This document shows positions 23,569 through 34,116 of a stretch of 64,000 nt of DNA, in pieces; the stretch's first letter is position 1, and every line of letters begins with the position of its first letter. Source of the DNA: Cyanophora paradoxa (taxonomy: Eukaryota; Glaucocystophyceae; Cyanophorales; Cyanophoraceae); assembly GCA_004431415.1 (NCBI GenBank), contig QPMI01000408.1:930001-994000 (forward strand), read 5' to 3'. A program made the translations under genes and the position numbers. A model generated the notes under the pieces. The model made no database searches, was not told the origin of the DNA, and was given only the letters and a program-made list of their open reading frames with translations.

Positions 23569-23948
23569 GCTGAGTTGAGCATGTACTCGGCGATTTCAGA
23601 TCCTGTAATGATACCATTCTCGAACTCAGGGTAATTAGGAGGGTCGGGGAAAGCGAGGAGGGAGGGGCAAAATGCCAGCGTGGTGTCCGAGCCCGCAGAT
23701 TTTCGGATGTCTGTCACGTCTTTGGGAAGGTCCCGGAAAACAGCCCGAATAGTTTCGTCAGGCGGGTGGTCTGTGGAACCTTGGCGCGCCCAGTCGTTTA
23801 GGGCCTGTCCGACGCGGCCAACAAGTTGTTCGTCGTCAGCGTCCAGCGCAGACAAGTGGTTGAATTTAGCCATATCGCCCTGGGCGGCTACTCGGTGTTG
23901 GAGGACTTTTGCAGTAGAGAATTCTTTAGTGTGAGCGACGGACTTGAT
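23569..23948 (-). pseudogene. 5' segment of the LINE
   Basis: The minus strand has an open frame with MAKFNHLSALDADDEQLVGR and a following acidic, helical stretch, ending near NSACGIYRRGPPW where the frame of the RT block takes over. It lies inside the target duplications and so belongs to the LINE, or to sequence carried with it. No endonuclease motif recognised. Confidence 0.5.
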
Positions 23949-23967
23949 ACAGCAGCCAGTTAGCCAG
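23949..23967. other. LINE target-site duplication, 5'-end side
   Basis: Identical to 13463-13481. Confidence 0.9.
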
Positions 23968-24497
23968 CACTGCGCCCGCGGCAAGTCTCGTTGAGCTTTA
24001 GCTGTACGTAACCGGGCTGAACTGCCGACGTCCAGCGAGCGCAGCCGGCATGCATATATGGTCCAGATGAACACTGTGGCAGCACGGCTCCTTCCTGCAC
24101 TGGAGCTCTCTACGTCCGCATGTTGCAGTTTCTGGCTTTGATGATGGCTGCAAACGCAGGCCGCCTACTATCAGTGGCGGCGGGGGTCTACCGCTGGGGA
24201 ACGACAATGTGCGGAGGACAGCCCACCGCAGACCTGGCCCTCGACTCGTTCGCATTCGATAGAAGCGGCTAGATACCCGGTATGATGTCGTGGTCGTAAG
24301 CCCTCGAATCAAAGTACGTAATCGACTGCAACTAATATTGGGCTATCATCAATGTCACATACTTGCAAGACAGAAACACCGCAGCCGTATAACTTAAGCT
24401 TGCTGAATTTTAGTACCGCGCAAAAATAGTAGAGTGCATCACACCTGCCGCAATGATGACGTCAAGTAATGAGTGGGAAGATAGTAGAAATATATCG
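23968..24497. other. Intergenic, no gene seen
   Basis: Short frames only. Continues the pre-insertion flank of the LINE and leads into the 3' end of the next minus-strand gene. Confidence 0.5.
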
Positions 24498-25181
24498 CTA
24501 TTGGGAGGGCTGACATGCAGAGAAGTCCAACGCAGGACCTGGGTATGTGGAATTCCTCAGTTGCTCTTCCATCAGAGCGATCGAAGTCTTCCGCTTGCGC
24601 GAGATGAAGGTCTGGTTCATTCTTGATATCGTCATCACCTTCGTCATCTCCTCAACGCTGAAGTTCGCGATATCGAGTGCAATCCAGTCGACTTCCGCAG
24701 GCCAAACAGGCGAGCTCATGCCACTATCAATCTCGTCCAGAGTAGCTTCGAAGCAGACGCAGACCCAATCGCCGCAATTAATCACTCCAGTCTGCAGCTT
24801 GAAGCCAGATGGAACTGCAGATGTGCAGCTATAATCTGGGAAAAGGCGTTGTAGCTCTAGCTCTAGGTCTTCCGGCATGTCCTCTCCTTTCGAATCGAAC
24901 CAGCGAATTTGCTTCACCTCCTTCATGATGGACATCAGGCAAAAATGCTCTCCAAACCCGCGGGGGTCAACGGTGTCCCCTGTACTAACTGGACACGAAA
25001 AGCAAACAGCAGTACCACCATTCAACATAAGGCTCGCTGCTATATCTGGAGTGTTCAGGCTGCGTAAAGACTGCAGCAGCTGCTGCTCGTGCATCGGGTA
25101 GGCGAGCATCACGCGCTGACGCAAGCGATTGTACTTCTTGGACTTGAGAGCCGCAGATGTCATGCAGGCAATGTGAACGTC
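24498..25181 (-). CDS. Cysteine-protease-like protein (Ulp1/adenain-type fold, tentative)
   Basis: A single open exon. A start at 25163 gives 221 aa, but a good acceptor (cacgcag) at 25182-25188 suggests that the exon continues upstream with DVHIAC and that an earlier exon exists. The order of conserved-looking residues matches C48-type proteases: His in GFGEHFCLMSI (about residue 76), then IRWFDSKGED with an Asp, then LQTGVINCGDWVCVCFEA supplying Gln and Cys (about residues 127-137). The family cleaves SUMO/ubiquitin-like modifiers or viral precursors. Against this, the spacing is compact and the Trp after the His is replaced by Phe. No upstream exon was identified; a coiled-coil gene on the same strand begins 1.7 kb away. 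Confidence 0.45.
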   Translation of the reverse strand, partial: DVHIACMTSAALKSKKYNRLRQRVMLAYPMHEQQLLQSLRSLNTPDIAASLMLNGGTAVCFSCPVSTGDTVDPRGFGEHFCLMSIMKEVKQIRWFDSKGEDMPEDLELELQRLFPDYSCTSAVPSGFKLQTGVINCGDWVCVCFEATLDEIDSGMSSPVWPAEVDWIALDIANFSVEEMTKVMTISRMNQTFISRKRKTSIALMEEQLRNSTYPGPALDFSACQPSQ

Positions 25182-25644
25182 CTGCGTGTATCATATCAGA
25201 ACGCTATGCTCGAAAGACCAGATCTAGCATATTCATGATGCTCTAACCGTTAGCCAGTCCTTGGGAGTGGGGACTGTCTGTTCTGTATGCGTCCGGCTGG
25301 TCGTCCTCCGCCGCGCTTGATTCACCTTTCCGCGCTTCGCAATTGGAACTCCGCGCGCGTTCTCCATACCCTAGGCAAAAGTGAGTTGGAAATACAGACA
25401 CCCAATGGCAGACGCATGAAGGGACCCACGTCTCTTGCACCGTATCCAACAGCAGTAGTAGAGCCGGCAGCTTCGCGTCCGGCCGCGATCGAGACCGACG
25501 AGCTGTGGCTCGGCGATCAGCTCGAAGTGTAGAAGAGCTTGAAACAGCGGCAGTTACAAACCTTCTCTTGGGAGGCATCACACGGCAGGGACACTACGGC
25601 AGATGGTGAAGACGAGCCCGACCGATCGCAGCAACCGTACGAGA
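25182..25644. other. Intergenic, no gene seen
   Basis: Probably includes an intron or 5' region of the protease-like gene. No second exon could be assigned with confidence. Confidence 0.4.
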
Positions 25645-25860
25645 CCCGGCGGATCCGACGTGCTGAACTGTTCAGCACGGGGGGGGGGTAGACCAGCGTA
25701 CGGGTACACGTTATGACTATCCGTCCCTCGCATACGGACGCAAAGGCCAGGAGTCGCCCCTCCTAAAGCACACATCCCCTACACGCGTGCGAAGCCTGCA
25801 TAGTGCGCAGCAGCGCAGGCCCTTCCGCGGGCACTTCCGCAGGCATGACCGGCGCGCATC
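25645..25860 (+). repeat. Dispersed repeat with perfect hairpin, copy B
   Basis: Second copy of the 12984-13195 repeat. The same 19-bp palindrome lies at 25660-25678, here followed by ten G, then the same gtacgggtacacgtta and a diverged tail. Overall identity by eye is about 80-85%. Confidence 0.8.
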
Positions 25861-26847
25861 CGCCGTCCAGTTCGGCAATCACACGATGCCAATACCATGG
25901 AAAGTACCGGTAAACACTCCCCCGCACGGAATTCCTAGAGCGCAGCTTCCGCCACGCGCGCGCCGCTCCTGTAGCTATCTACGGTCGCTGATCTTGCCGC
26001 GCTAAAACAGACTCACGAAGACGAGCTCGGCAGTTGGTGGCGCCATTGGCCAGTAAAGCTAGCACGGCGAGCCTTTCGAAAGCAGCGGCGCACGCTCCAA
26101 CCAGGCGAGCGTCGTGTGTCACGGGCCTCCGTGTGCGTACACTCGCTCAGGCATAATACCCGCTACGCGCCTGACCGAATAGCAGCAAACGTGAAGCACG
26201 ATACTATGTTAGATGCTGGTGTCGGGAACGAAGTACTAAAGAGCCACCAGCATGGATCAAGTTCCAAAGACGTGCGCCGCGTTCCTGCAACCTTCAGACC
26301 CCTGACAGCAACCCACTGCTGAGCATATGCATGGCCGAATGCGCAGCCCTGATTTATGCGACGTGGATCGAAGGAAGACTAACACTGCTTGCAAAACACG
26401 GCCGAATCCCTTGAATGCTGACAGTTATGCTTATTCTGAAACGGCTGCACAAATTCAAACAGTACTATCCGCCAACAGACGCATGCTTATCATGCACTTC
26501 AATCTGCTTCCAGTGATCAAGGCTAGAAAATGTGGGATGCTAATTCCCACCGCCAGGCCTTCAAGGGCAGAGGGAAGAATACCCGTGCGTGCAAAAGACT
26601 GTGTATAAATACTTCTTGGGAAAAGACTGTGCAAGGCCAAGCTTACTTATCATGCGCATTGACTCAGTGAGCTTCTTCAAACTGTCATACTCATGACACC
26701 TAGCAAGATATCTTGATTTCTAGGACTAGATAATGTGACATGCACGCATCCCAGCCTGCCAACGCGTCCGTTCGTACATAGGAAAGACAGCACTTGCATG
26801 CACAGAGTGATAACTGATATACACCGACTCCGTCACTTCAGACGGGA
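25861..26847. other. Intergenic, no gene seen
   Basis: Short frames on both strands, none with exon-like composition or recognisable motif. Confidence 0.4.
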
Positions 26848-27933
26848 CTATTCGCAAGCAAAAGCTTGCTTCTCAAGCGCTTCAATCTTCTTTCGGAGAA
26901 GCGACGCCTGCATGCACAAAGACAGTAAGTTGATAATCGTGGTGCACATATGTATATGACACACACACCTCAGCCTCAAGTTCAGCGGTACGGAGAAGAA
27001 TAGAGTCCAAATCCTCCTTCCTGCTCGTTACAAAGGAGTGAGCATACTACATTAGCTAAGGTTAAGCATCCACACATTGCTCACTTGTACTTGACGTGCG
27101 CTGCAACAATGTTGTTAAGATGAACAAGATGCCAGCCTAGCAAGCCTAAGGAATTCCTAACACTCACAAAGAGCTCCGTGGCAGAGTCAATCAGAAGTTC
27201 TGCATCAGTCTTCTCTGACGCCGTCATACGGCCAGAGCTGTCCTCGTGTACAATCTGCTTCGACTTGGGGAACACGCTCATGAAATCGCTCAGCTGCTGA
27301 AGAAGACGATCGAAGATTCCAGCAGTCATCATCCCCCTGCCAGGAGAGGCCATAGATGCAAGAGTGCAATCCGGCGCTACATCAAAGTCAAAACCAGCAA
27401 TAAATAGGCCTAAAAGTAGAGAGCAGGAAGCGACGTACCCGTGACAGGGCAATCAATCACATCACCGTTCTGTGCTCTGAAAGAACAGTCTGCATCTTGC
27501 AACTCATCCTCGTATATGATGTACTGCTCGATCGCCCCTTTGACTAAATCATCGATGGATGACTTGTCCCCGACGAGCAATATCTGCAACACCTCCACCT
27601 TCCATGCCACGTCACGAAGCGCGTCCTTTCCAGGGCACACAGGCCTTGGCTGCATCATGATTTTCGCGAGACGTGAAGGAGCTATGCGGCCCATAGACTT
27701 GAGGAGCGATAGTATCGTTGCATGCCAGTCTTGCCACGCAGAGCCGCCGTCCACGACGATTGTTCGACAGCGACGTATCCAGTCCACGAGATCGCTGACG
27801 TGCCCAGACGTGCACACACATGCAGTCAACTGTAAAAATACGAGATTATGCCCACGAAGACCGTGGAAGCAAATCTAGGCAGACGTACGTGGCACGGTTC
27901 CAGCTGGGATCTAGACCTCTTCCCGGCTGGCAT
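26848..27933 (-). CDS. Five-exon orphan protein with C-terminal coiled coil
   Basis: Spliced model, minus strand: exons 27889-27933, 27439-27829, 27168-27409, 26969-27046 and 26848-26907, giving 271 aa in one frame. Introns are 59, 29, 121 and 61 nt with GT...AG ends. The short second intron (27410-27438) could instead run to 27377, 62 nt, which also keeps frame and drops LFIAGFDFDV. The protein starts MPAGKRSRSQLEPCH. A mixed helical middle contains WHATILSLLKSMGRIAPSRL, and the end has RKEDLDSILLRTAELEAE joined to ASLLRKKIEALEKQAF, heptad-like and probably a coiled coil. No family recognised. The perfect phase agreement across five exons supports a real gene. Confidence 0.65.
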
Positions 27934-29182
27934 CCGCAGGCTAATCTGCGCGGGGCGGCCAACGGAACGATGCTTAGACCAGAAAGATGCAGGAGGAGGT
28001 CACCACACCAGCAACACGGTCTAGGTGCACTATCAGGGAAGCGATACAAGTCAGACTCTCCACGCGGCCCCGACCGTCTGCTCCGACTGCAACTACCGCT
28101 GCTCATGCGCAGGGCGGCCAGAGGAGCGCAGTTCAGGACGGGAAGGGCTTGAGCATAGTCATCACACATTCAGCGCAGACGATATGCAGGGGCAATAACG
28201 TACCGGAAACGCGCAACGACGACCTCACCAGGCCTAGGCGTCTACCGCTGCACACGGCGGTCAGCTTTCAGCCGCTCGATTCCCAATCGGAGCATACGGC
28301 AGTGCGGCCAGAGCACATATGGCACGCACGCAACAGCCGTACGCCAGCGCCCAGCAGAAGAGCGTCTCCACTAGCGAGCACACGAGCGAGCAGGGGTCAA
28401 CCCAAGCAGGGCTACCGGTATCGAGTCCACGGGTGAGCAGCTGCTATAGCTCGATATCCCTGCCAAGTCCGCTAGGACCCGACTGCGGAACTTACTAAAA
28501 CTCATGTACCCCCCAGAATCTCTTCGCAACCATTGTAAGTCATAATGACATCATTGAAACTTAAACTCCGGCACCATGAGTCAGGAATTGGATCGACTCG
28601 AAGAGTGCGGATCTCGGCACTACGAAGGCCTCGGAGCTTCCAAACTCGGGAACCCCTGAGCCCCGGAAACAGCGCACGCCGACCTCCAATCACAATCTAC
28701 GCCAGAGTCACTAACACTCATTCACTTAATACCTACTACCCCAAAAACCTCGATAGTGATGGTACTGCTCGATGGTAACGGGTCAGAAGTGGGCAGTATA
28801 AACAGTCCTGCCCCGGGGCAGTGCAGCCTCTGGTCTGTATCAGGTCTCCGCCGGCACGGAAATGTTTAAAATGCCAGAAGGATAGATCGATATCCGGACA
28901 ACATATATAATTTTCACGCAGAATTCAAATATTTAATACCTATAGTAGCCGGCGTACGTAATTTTGAAATATTTCGTATATATCATCAGAATTAAACCGG
29001 GTAAATAGGGAGGAGCGAGAGTGCTGAGGGATGAAAATTGGAAGGGTAGAAGGAATGATGGGGTACGACATCGAGCTCCCGGCGGCGGGGGTCTAGATCT
29101 GCAATCGCGAGAGGAGGAGAGTCGTGTAGAGCGCTATTAATATTGGCAGCTAGCTATATAGCTCCCCGCAGCGGCGCCCCTC
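27934..29182. other. Intergenic, no gene seen
   Basis: Only short frames. 28880-28990 is AT-rich (atatataatttt). No promoter element can be named with confidence. Confidence 0.4.
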
Positions 29183-29800
29183 AGCGGCGGCCCATCTCTC
29201 GCTTGGTGCGGGCCTCCCTGCACTTCGGCGCCGCGCTTCGCGCGACGGGGCGGGCGCAGGGAGGACCTCTCGCGGCGCCCGCGCGGCGACGGTGGCCGGG
29301 GCGAAGCGGCGGTTCATCTCTCGCTTGGATCGCGCATCCCCGCCCTTCCGCGTCGCGCCCCGCGCGAAGAGGTGAGCACAGGCGACCCGACTCGCGGAGC
29401 ATTCGCGGCAGGGACGGGGCGGCCGGGACGCAGCGGCGGCCCATCTATCGCCTGGTGCGCGCTTCACCGCCCTTCCCCACCACGCCCCGCGCGAGAAGCC
29501 GAGCGCAGGCGCCCCGAATCGCTGCGCCTTCGCAGCGGGGCAGCCGGGGCGCAGCGGCGGCTCATCTCTCGCGTCGTGCGCACCTCCCCGCCCTTCGACG
29601 CCGCGCCCCGCGCGATAGCGCGGTTGCAGGGAGCTCGACTCGCAGCGCCCTTGCGGCGGGGGCGGTCGGAACACATCGGCGGCCCATTTCTCACTTCGTG
29701 CACGCCTCCCCGCCCTTCAACGCCGCGCCCTGCGCGACTAGGTGAGCGCAGGCGACCCTACTCGCGGAGCCTTCGCGGCGGGACCGGGACGGCCGGAGGA
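29183..29800 (+). repeat. 122-bp GC-rich tandem repeat, about 5 copies
   Basis: The word agcggcggcccatctctcgc or a variant starts at 29183, 29305, 29432, 29553 and 29675, a period of 121-127 bp. Each unit also carries cctccccgcccttc and gcgccccgcgcga. The same family occurs at 35965-36370 and 36640-36915. Frames across it are Arg/Pro/Ala-rich and not credible proteins. Confidence 0.85.
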
Positions 29801-31252
29801 TAGCAAGTGAGAACATAAATCCCAAGCCCGGGTGCGTCGGCGGCGGTCACAGAGGCCAAGTCCGCAGCTGCAAGCAAGATTCGCAAGTCTCTCTCATGCC
29901 AGACGCCGACTATATCTAGGCAGCGGGGCCCGATCCCTGGCGGCGGTAAAGATAGATCTATAGATTCCTTGCGGGCGCACACCCCTGAATGTTTTGCAGA
30001 GGCTCAATAAACTAACAGACACTATCAGGCGCCGGCTAGCCCCACGGGCCCGCCCCGCGGTCGCCTTGCCCCGCCCAGCGGCCGCCCTGCCCCATGGCCG
30101 CCCTGACCCGCCCCGCCCCGCCCCGCCCCACCACACCCCGCCCCGCGGTCGGGAAACTAAATTGTACGAATACAAGTGTAATGCTAGCTGGCTTCTCCGA
30201 AGTAAGAACCGTGCTGGCAGCCATGCAGCCATAGAGCTTAAGATTGCTGAAGCACCCGTACCCCCGCCCAAGCTCAGCCCAGTCGATCTGCTCGCAGGCC
30301 CCCCCGCCAGGGCCGCACTCTAGCGTCTCTCTCATGCCACCTCCCAGTGCCTTACCCGCGCAATCTGGCTCCTCGGCCCCCGGCGCCCTCCCGCGCACTC
30401 TGGCTTCTCGCGATCGGCCCCCGGCGCCATGTCTTAGCTGCGAGCTCCGGAAGAGAGACGGCGGCGGCCTTCACGTCCAGGGACACGCCAGCGGCCCGCA
30501 CCCGCCGTCATTCAATGGACATGCCTATGGCGGGCGCCCTGCCCGCACACTACCTCCGTCGCTCTACATCACATCGCACCTGCCGCCACCATGGCCAGAT
30601 GCAGTGCCCCACCCGCGCCCTCCAGCACCCCGCTCCCCATCGCACGTCATCGGCCCGTCCCCGCCGCCATCAATTGCCCCGCCACTGGTGCATCGCAAGC
30701 GACCCGCCACCGCCGCCGTCCAGCAGCAGCAAATTGCGAATTGTGTGCTGCGTCCGTTCAGGCTATTCACGATCATCAGATTGTATAATCACTCTTCGAT
30801 ATTTTCTAACAATCTCGGCTGTACTGCCACGTGCGCTGCAATCGAAAGAGGTGTCGGCATTCCTGTGAATCCAGGTCGGGTAATGTCCAAGTGCGCGAGC
30901 GTGCACTTGGTGACTGTAACCGGAGTTGAAAAGCGGCAGCGCTGGGCCCTCGCCAAACGGACAGCGCGGATACGCGCGAGATGTGGTGCGTCTGGAACGT
31001 CGTGCATGTGTCTGGCATGAGACGGCGTCAGCAGGGCCGGCGGGATCTGTTAGAGGGCGGGAACAAGGTGTACGGTGGCGAGTTAGAGAGCGCCAGCATG
31101 AAGCAAGCAATGCAAGGGTGCAGCGATTCTAATCTAAACGGGAACTTTTGCGGGGTGTACGCAATTTTGGTTAGTACGCAATCGATACCGCAGTGTTAGA
31201 GCAAAGTTTGAAATTCACCGCGGTCACTCGGGTGTGCACCTCTTCAAGCGTC
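29801..31252. other. GC-rich intergenic stretch
   Basis: Contains a cgccccgcc-type simple repeat at 30045-30145. At 30480-30500 it has a gacacgccagcggcccgc motif that recurs in variant form near 37365 and 55040, so a dispersed low-copy family is likely. The last part is the 5' side of the ten-exon gene. No gene called. Confidence 0.4.
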
Positions 31253-33627
31253 ATGGCCCGTCAACCCAAGACCACGGCCCCTGCCGCGCAAGGTGATAAT
31301 CCTGAGGAGGCCAGTGTGAAGACGCCTAAGAAAGCGTCGGCGACAGCTCCACCTGCAAAGGCAAAAGGGAGTGGTAATCCAGCGAAGGGACTGCATCCGG
31401 AAGCCGAGGCGGAGGAGACAGCGATTGATGTCGCTGAGAAGCCCGAAGCTTCTGGAAATCCGGTTCCGGCGGCCAGGTGGGTTTTGAAACTTTCAACGCC
31501 AGTGGTGTGTACGGTCCTTGCGCTGTGTCTAATTTTTAGTTGTGACAGTGGACATGCCGTGGATGGTGCCGACAAGGTCCTCGATGATCGCAGGGATGCG
31601 GACGGGCGAGAGCAGGTTCCCTCGGCTATCGCAGGACAGCCCCCCGTCGCATCAGGCAATCAGTAAGTTCACTGTATCGTCGGAATTCAACGCGTATTGA
31701 GACAGATAGCACAGCTCGCTGGTTAGCCCTACCTCAAAGACAAGTACCGCGCTTGCGCCGATTTCTCCCGCTGCGGTCGGCCCGCCGGTTGGCCACACGT
31801 TGACCATGATATCGTAAGCTCCGCATACAATTTAGACACCTAACCGGCGGAGTCTAATGACCATTACAGACCTCTCAAGCGGATCACTGTGGCGCGCACC
31901 TTCGCGGATTTGAAGGATGGCAGGGATTTCGAGGGCATCGTTCGAATCGGGAACATGCACAGCATCAACGGACAGAATGGGACTGATTCGAATTCAATCC
32001 GAGGCACGTTGGAGGACGAGGTACGTTGCATCAACATAAGTTCCACGTACAACGCACGCTTACGCCGTCTCCCTCAATGCCTAGGTCGGCGACAAAATCG
32101 CAATTCGTATTTTCACAGGAGCTATCGTGAAGAATGCGGAAAAAATGGCGGCCAAGGGAGATATTGTTCAGCAAGTGAACGCGATCACCGACCAGTTGAG
32201 CACCAGCTGCAGCATTGATGGAATGGTCAGCCATTCCGCTCCATAAGTAGTACGCTCATATCTACGCTCACACAGAAGTTTTTGCGGCAGTATTTGATCA
32301 TGCGGGCCTCCAAGGCCCGTTACCTTGTGAAAGGTACGGCCAACGAAAAATTGGCTTGGCCAATTTCGCGGGATCGCACAATGCTGAAAGAGATTCAAAT
32401 CAATTCTGGTAACGTTGGGAACATTGCATTTGAGGCCGTACACGAACAGGTACATTCCGCTATAACACTCTGGAAATCTGCTTTAACACGTGTATGTACT
32501 TATGCAGGACCCTCGACTTTCTAGTCTGCCGCATAAACTGGCGAGCATGGAACACGCGGTGTTTACTATCATGCGTTACGAAATCGTCTCAGACTTCAAG
32601 GCTGCAACCCTTGACTACATGAGTGTGAACAGGCAGTGCGAATCAAATCGGTTCAGCGAATGTGTGCTCCACTATACGTTAATACCCAAGTTAGGCTGAT
32701 TGCGAGACCACAGACAATGTGCATTGTGTTATCAAAGAGGACGAGGATGGATATGTTTGCATGGACAAGCACGGATGCAAAGTTTCTGCTCGGTTTGGAA
32801 AGGATGCCAAGTTCGACACCCTTGGAGTGCTGTACGACAATTACAGCGTCAACAACGTCGCCGACATCGTCGTATCGTTTGTCGAGGTGCTTCAGTATAT
32901 CACGATGGTGGTATATGCCAAATTCACCCTTCCTTGGCAGTTCAAGTTCGAGAGACCCGCAGGCAAGCCGGTGGAAATGTGGTTTGGCTACTTTTCTGAG
33001 GTCATGGGACTTGCGGAGTACGAACAGCGGAAGACAAGCCTCCCAGACGGGTTTGTGACGAAGTCGCTCAAGACACCCGACGTGCAGGCCCGCATGCATG
33101 CGTCCGTTCCGCTTGGCAACGCTACCAATCGGCTCGGTGCAATATTTCCATAAATATGTAGACCTCCGGCTAATAACTACAGTCAGGTCTTTTCCCGATC
33201 GGGCCAGCTGCAAACAGTGGCAGTGGTCTAGCCCTCAACGGGACCGGAGGACCAGTTACTGGTGGATTCAATGGTATTGGAGGGGCTGGATCGATTGGGC
33301 ACTCGAGCTCGTCGATGGCAATGGCGGCAATTGGATCGGGGATGCAGCCGCAGCTACTCACATTCAAGGCAAACCCGTTTGCGGTCTCTCGTGGCGGCAG
33401 CGAGGCGTCATTTCACATGGGCCAGTCTGAGCGCGAGGTACGAGTTTACACAGACACCTCCAATTAATACGGCGTAATCGTAAACACGTCAGCCAACGGG
33501 GACCAAGCGGAAGTCCGGCGGAAACGCTCAGGTGACTCCCAAGAAGACGCGAAAGACGAAAGACGCCGACGTCACGTCGGATGTCGAGGGACAGGAAGAC
33601 GCGGGTGAAGAAGATGAGGAATATTAA
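31253..33627 (+). CDS. Ten-exon orphan protein, 614 aa
   Basis: Exons: 31253-31476, 31540-31662, 31727-31813, 31870-32020, 32085-32225, 32276-32449, 32508-32624, 32695-33136, 33187-33437 and 33493-33627. The nine introns are 50-70 nt, GT...AG, and all ten exons join in one frame from ATG to TAA. The N-terminal 140 residues are low-complexity, rich in Ala, Lys and Pro (TPKKASATAPPAKAKG). The central 330 residues look folded, with WFGYFSEVMGLAEYEQRKTS and several aromatic beta-like stretches. Next comes a Gly/Ser-rich linker (GGFNGIGGAGSIGHSSSSMA). The tail combines a basic cluster (TKRKSGG, TPKKTRKTKDAD) with an acidic end (GEEDEEY), as in chromatin or nucleolar proteins. No family recognised. 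It converges on the minus-strand gene 489 bp downstream. Confidence 0.8.
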
Positions 33628-34116
33628 CGTTGGCAAGTCCAGGACATGAACAGGTGGCAAGTCGAGGGCATGAACAATAAATAGCGAGTAAATAGACGGG
33701 GAACCGGTGGATATACAGAGATGTATTGGGGGTAGACGGACATGGTTGGGGTAGCAATTGTATTCATGGTCCGTGAACATGGATAAAGCAAACTGGTTTT
33801 CATTTGCGAGGGTAATGGGCAAGTGAGTCACTCAGAATCGGCACAAATAACACACAGCAGAACCTCATTTATAGGGGCAGACCAATAAGTGCGGGAGGGG
33901 GAAAGAGGATTAGGGAGGACCAGCTGCTCAGGTGGGTTGCTCACAGGGTTCACCCCGCTCAAAAACAACGCACACCCCGCTCAAAAACAAAAAAGTGCGA
34001 TTACAGACGGAGCAAGAACTGGTGCCTAAATGATAGAAACGACATACCCACTGCCGCCCCCATTGCCACACCCATGACCTCCTGAACCCCGCATCAGAAA
34101 TTATATGCATCATCGA
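33628..34116. other. Convergent intergenic region
   Basis: Lies between two convergent genes. It holds a short tandem repeat, cacaccccgctcaaaaacaa, twice at about 33951-33989, and two ggacatgaacaggtggcaag-like words at 33650-33680. Probably 3' untranslated sequence of both genes. Confidence 0.4.

Larger units (their letters stand above)
13482..23948 (-). mobile_element. LINE (non-LTR retrotransposon), inactivated
   Basis: A 10.5-kb minus-strand element between identical 19-bp target duplications, with a short A tail at its 3' end. Order from 5' to 3': a 5' segment of unknown function, reverse transcriptase with the YADD box at 22223-22234, RNase H at about 19.8-20.2 kb, a CPFC...HIFTC zinc knuckle around 15.6-15.8 kb, and a C2H2-like finger near 14.8 kb. 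The frame changes many times along the element, so it is not expected to be autonomous. No apurinic endonuclease domain was seen; the 5' end is probably truncated. The RNase H domain and C-terminal knuckle recall I/Tad1-type LINEs, but the clade is not certain. Confidence 0.9.
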
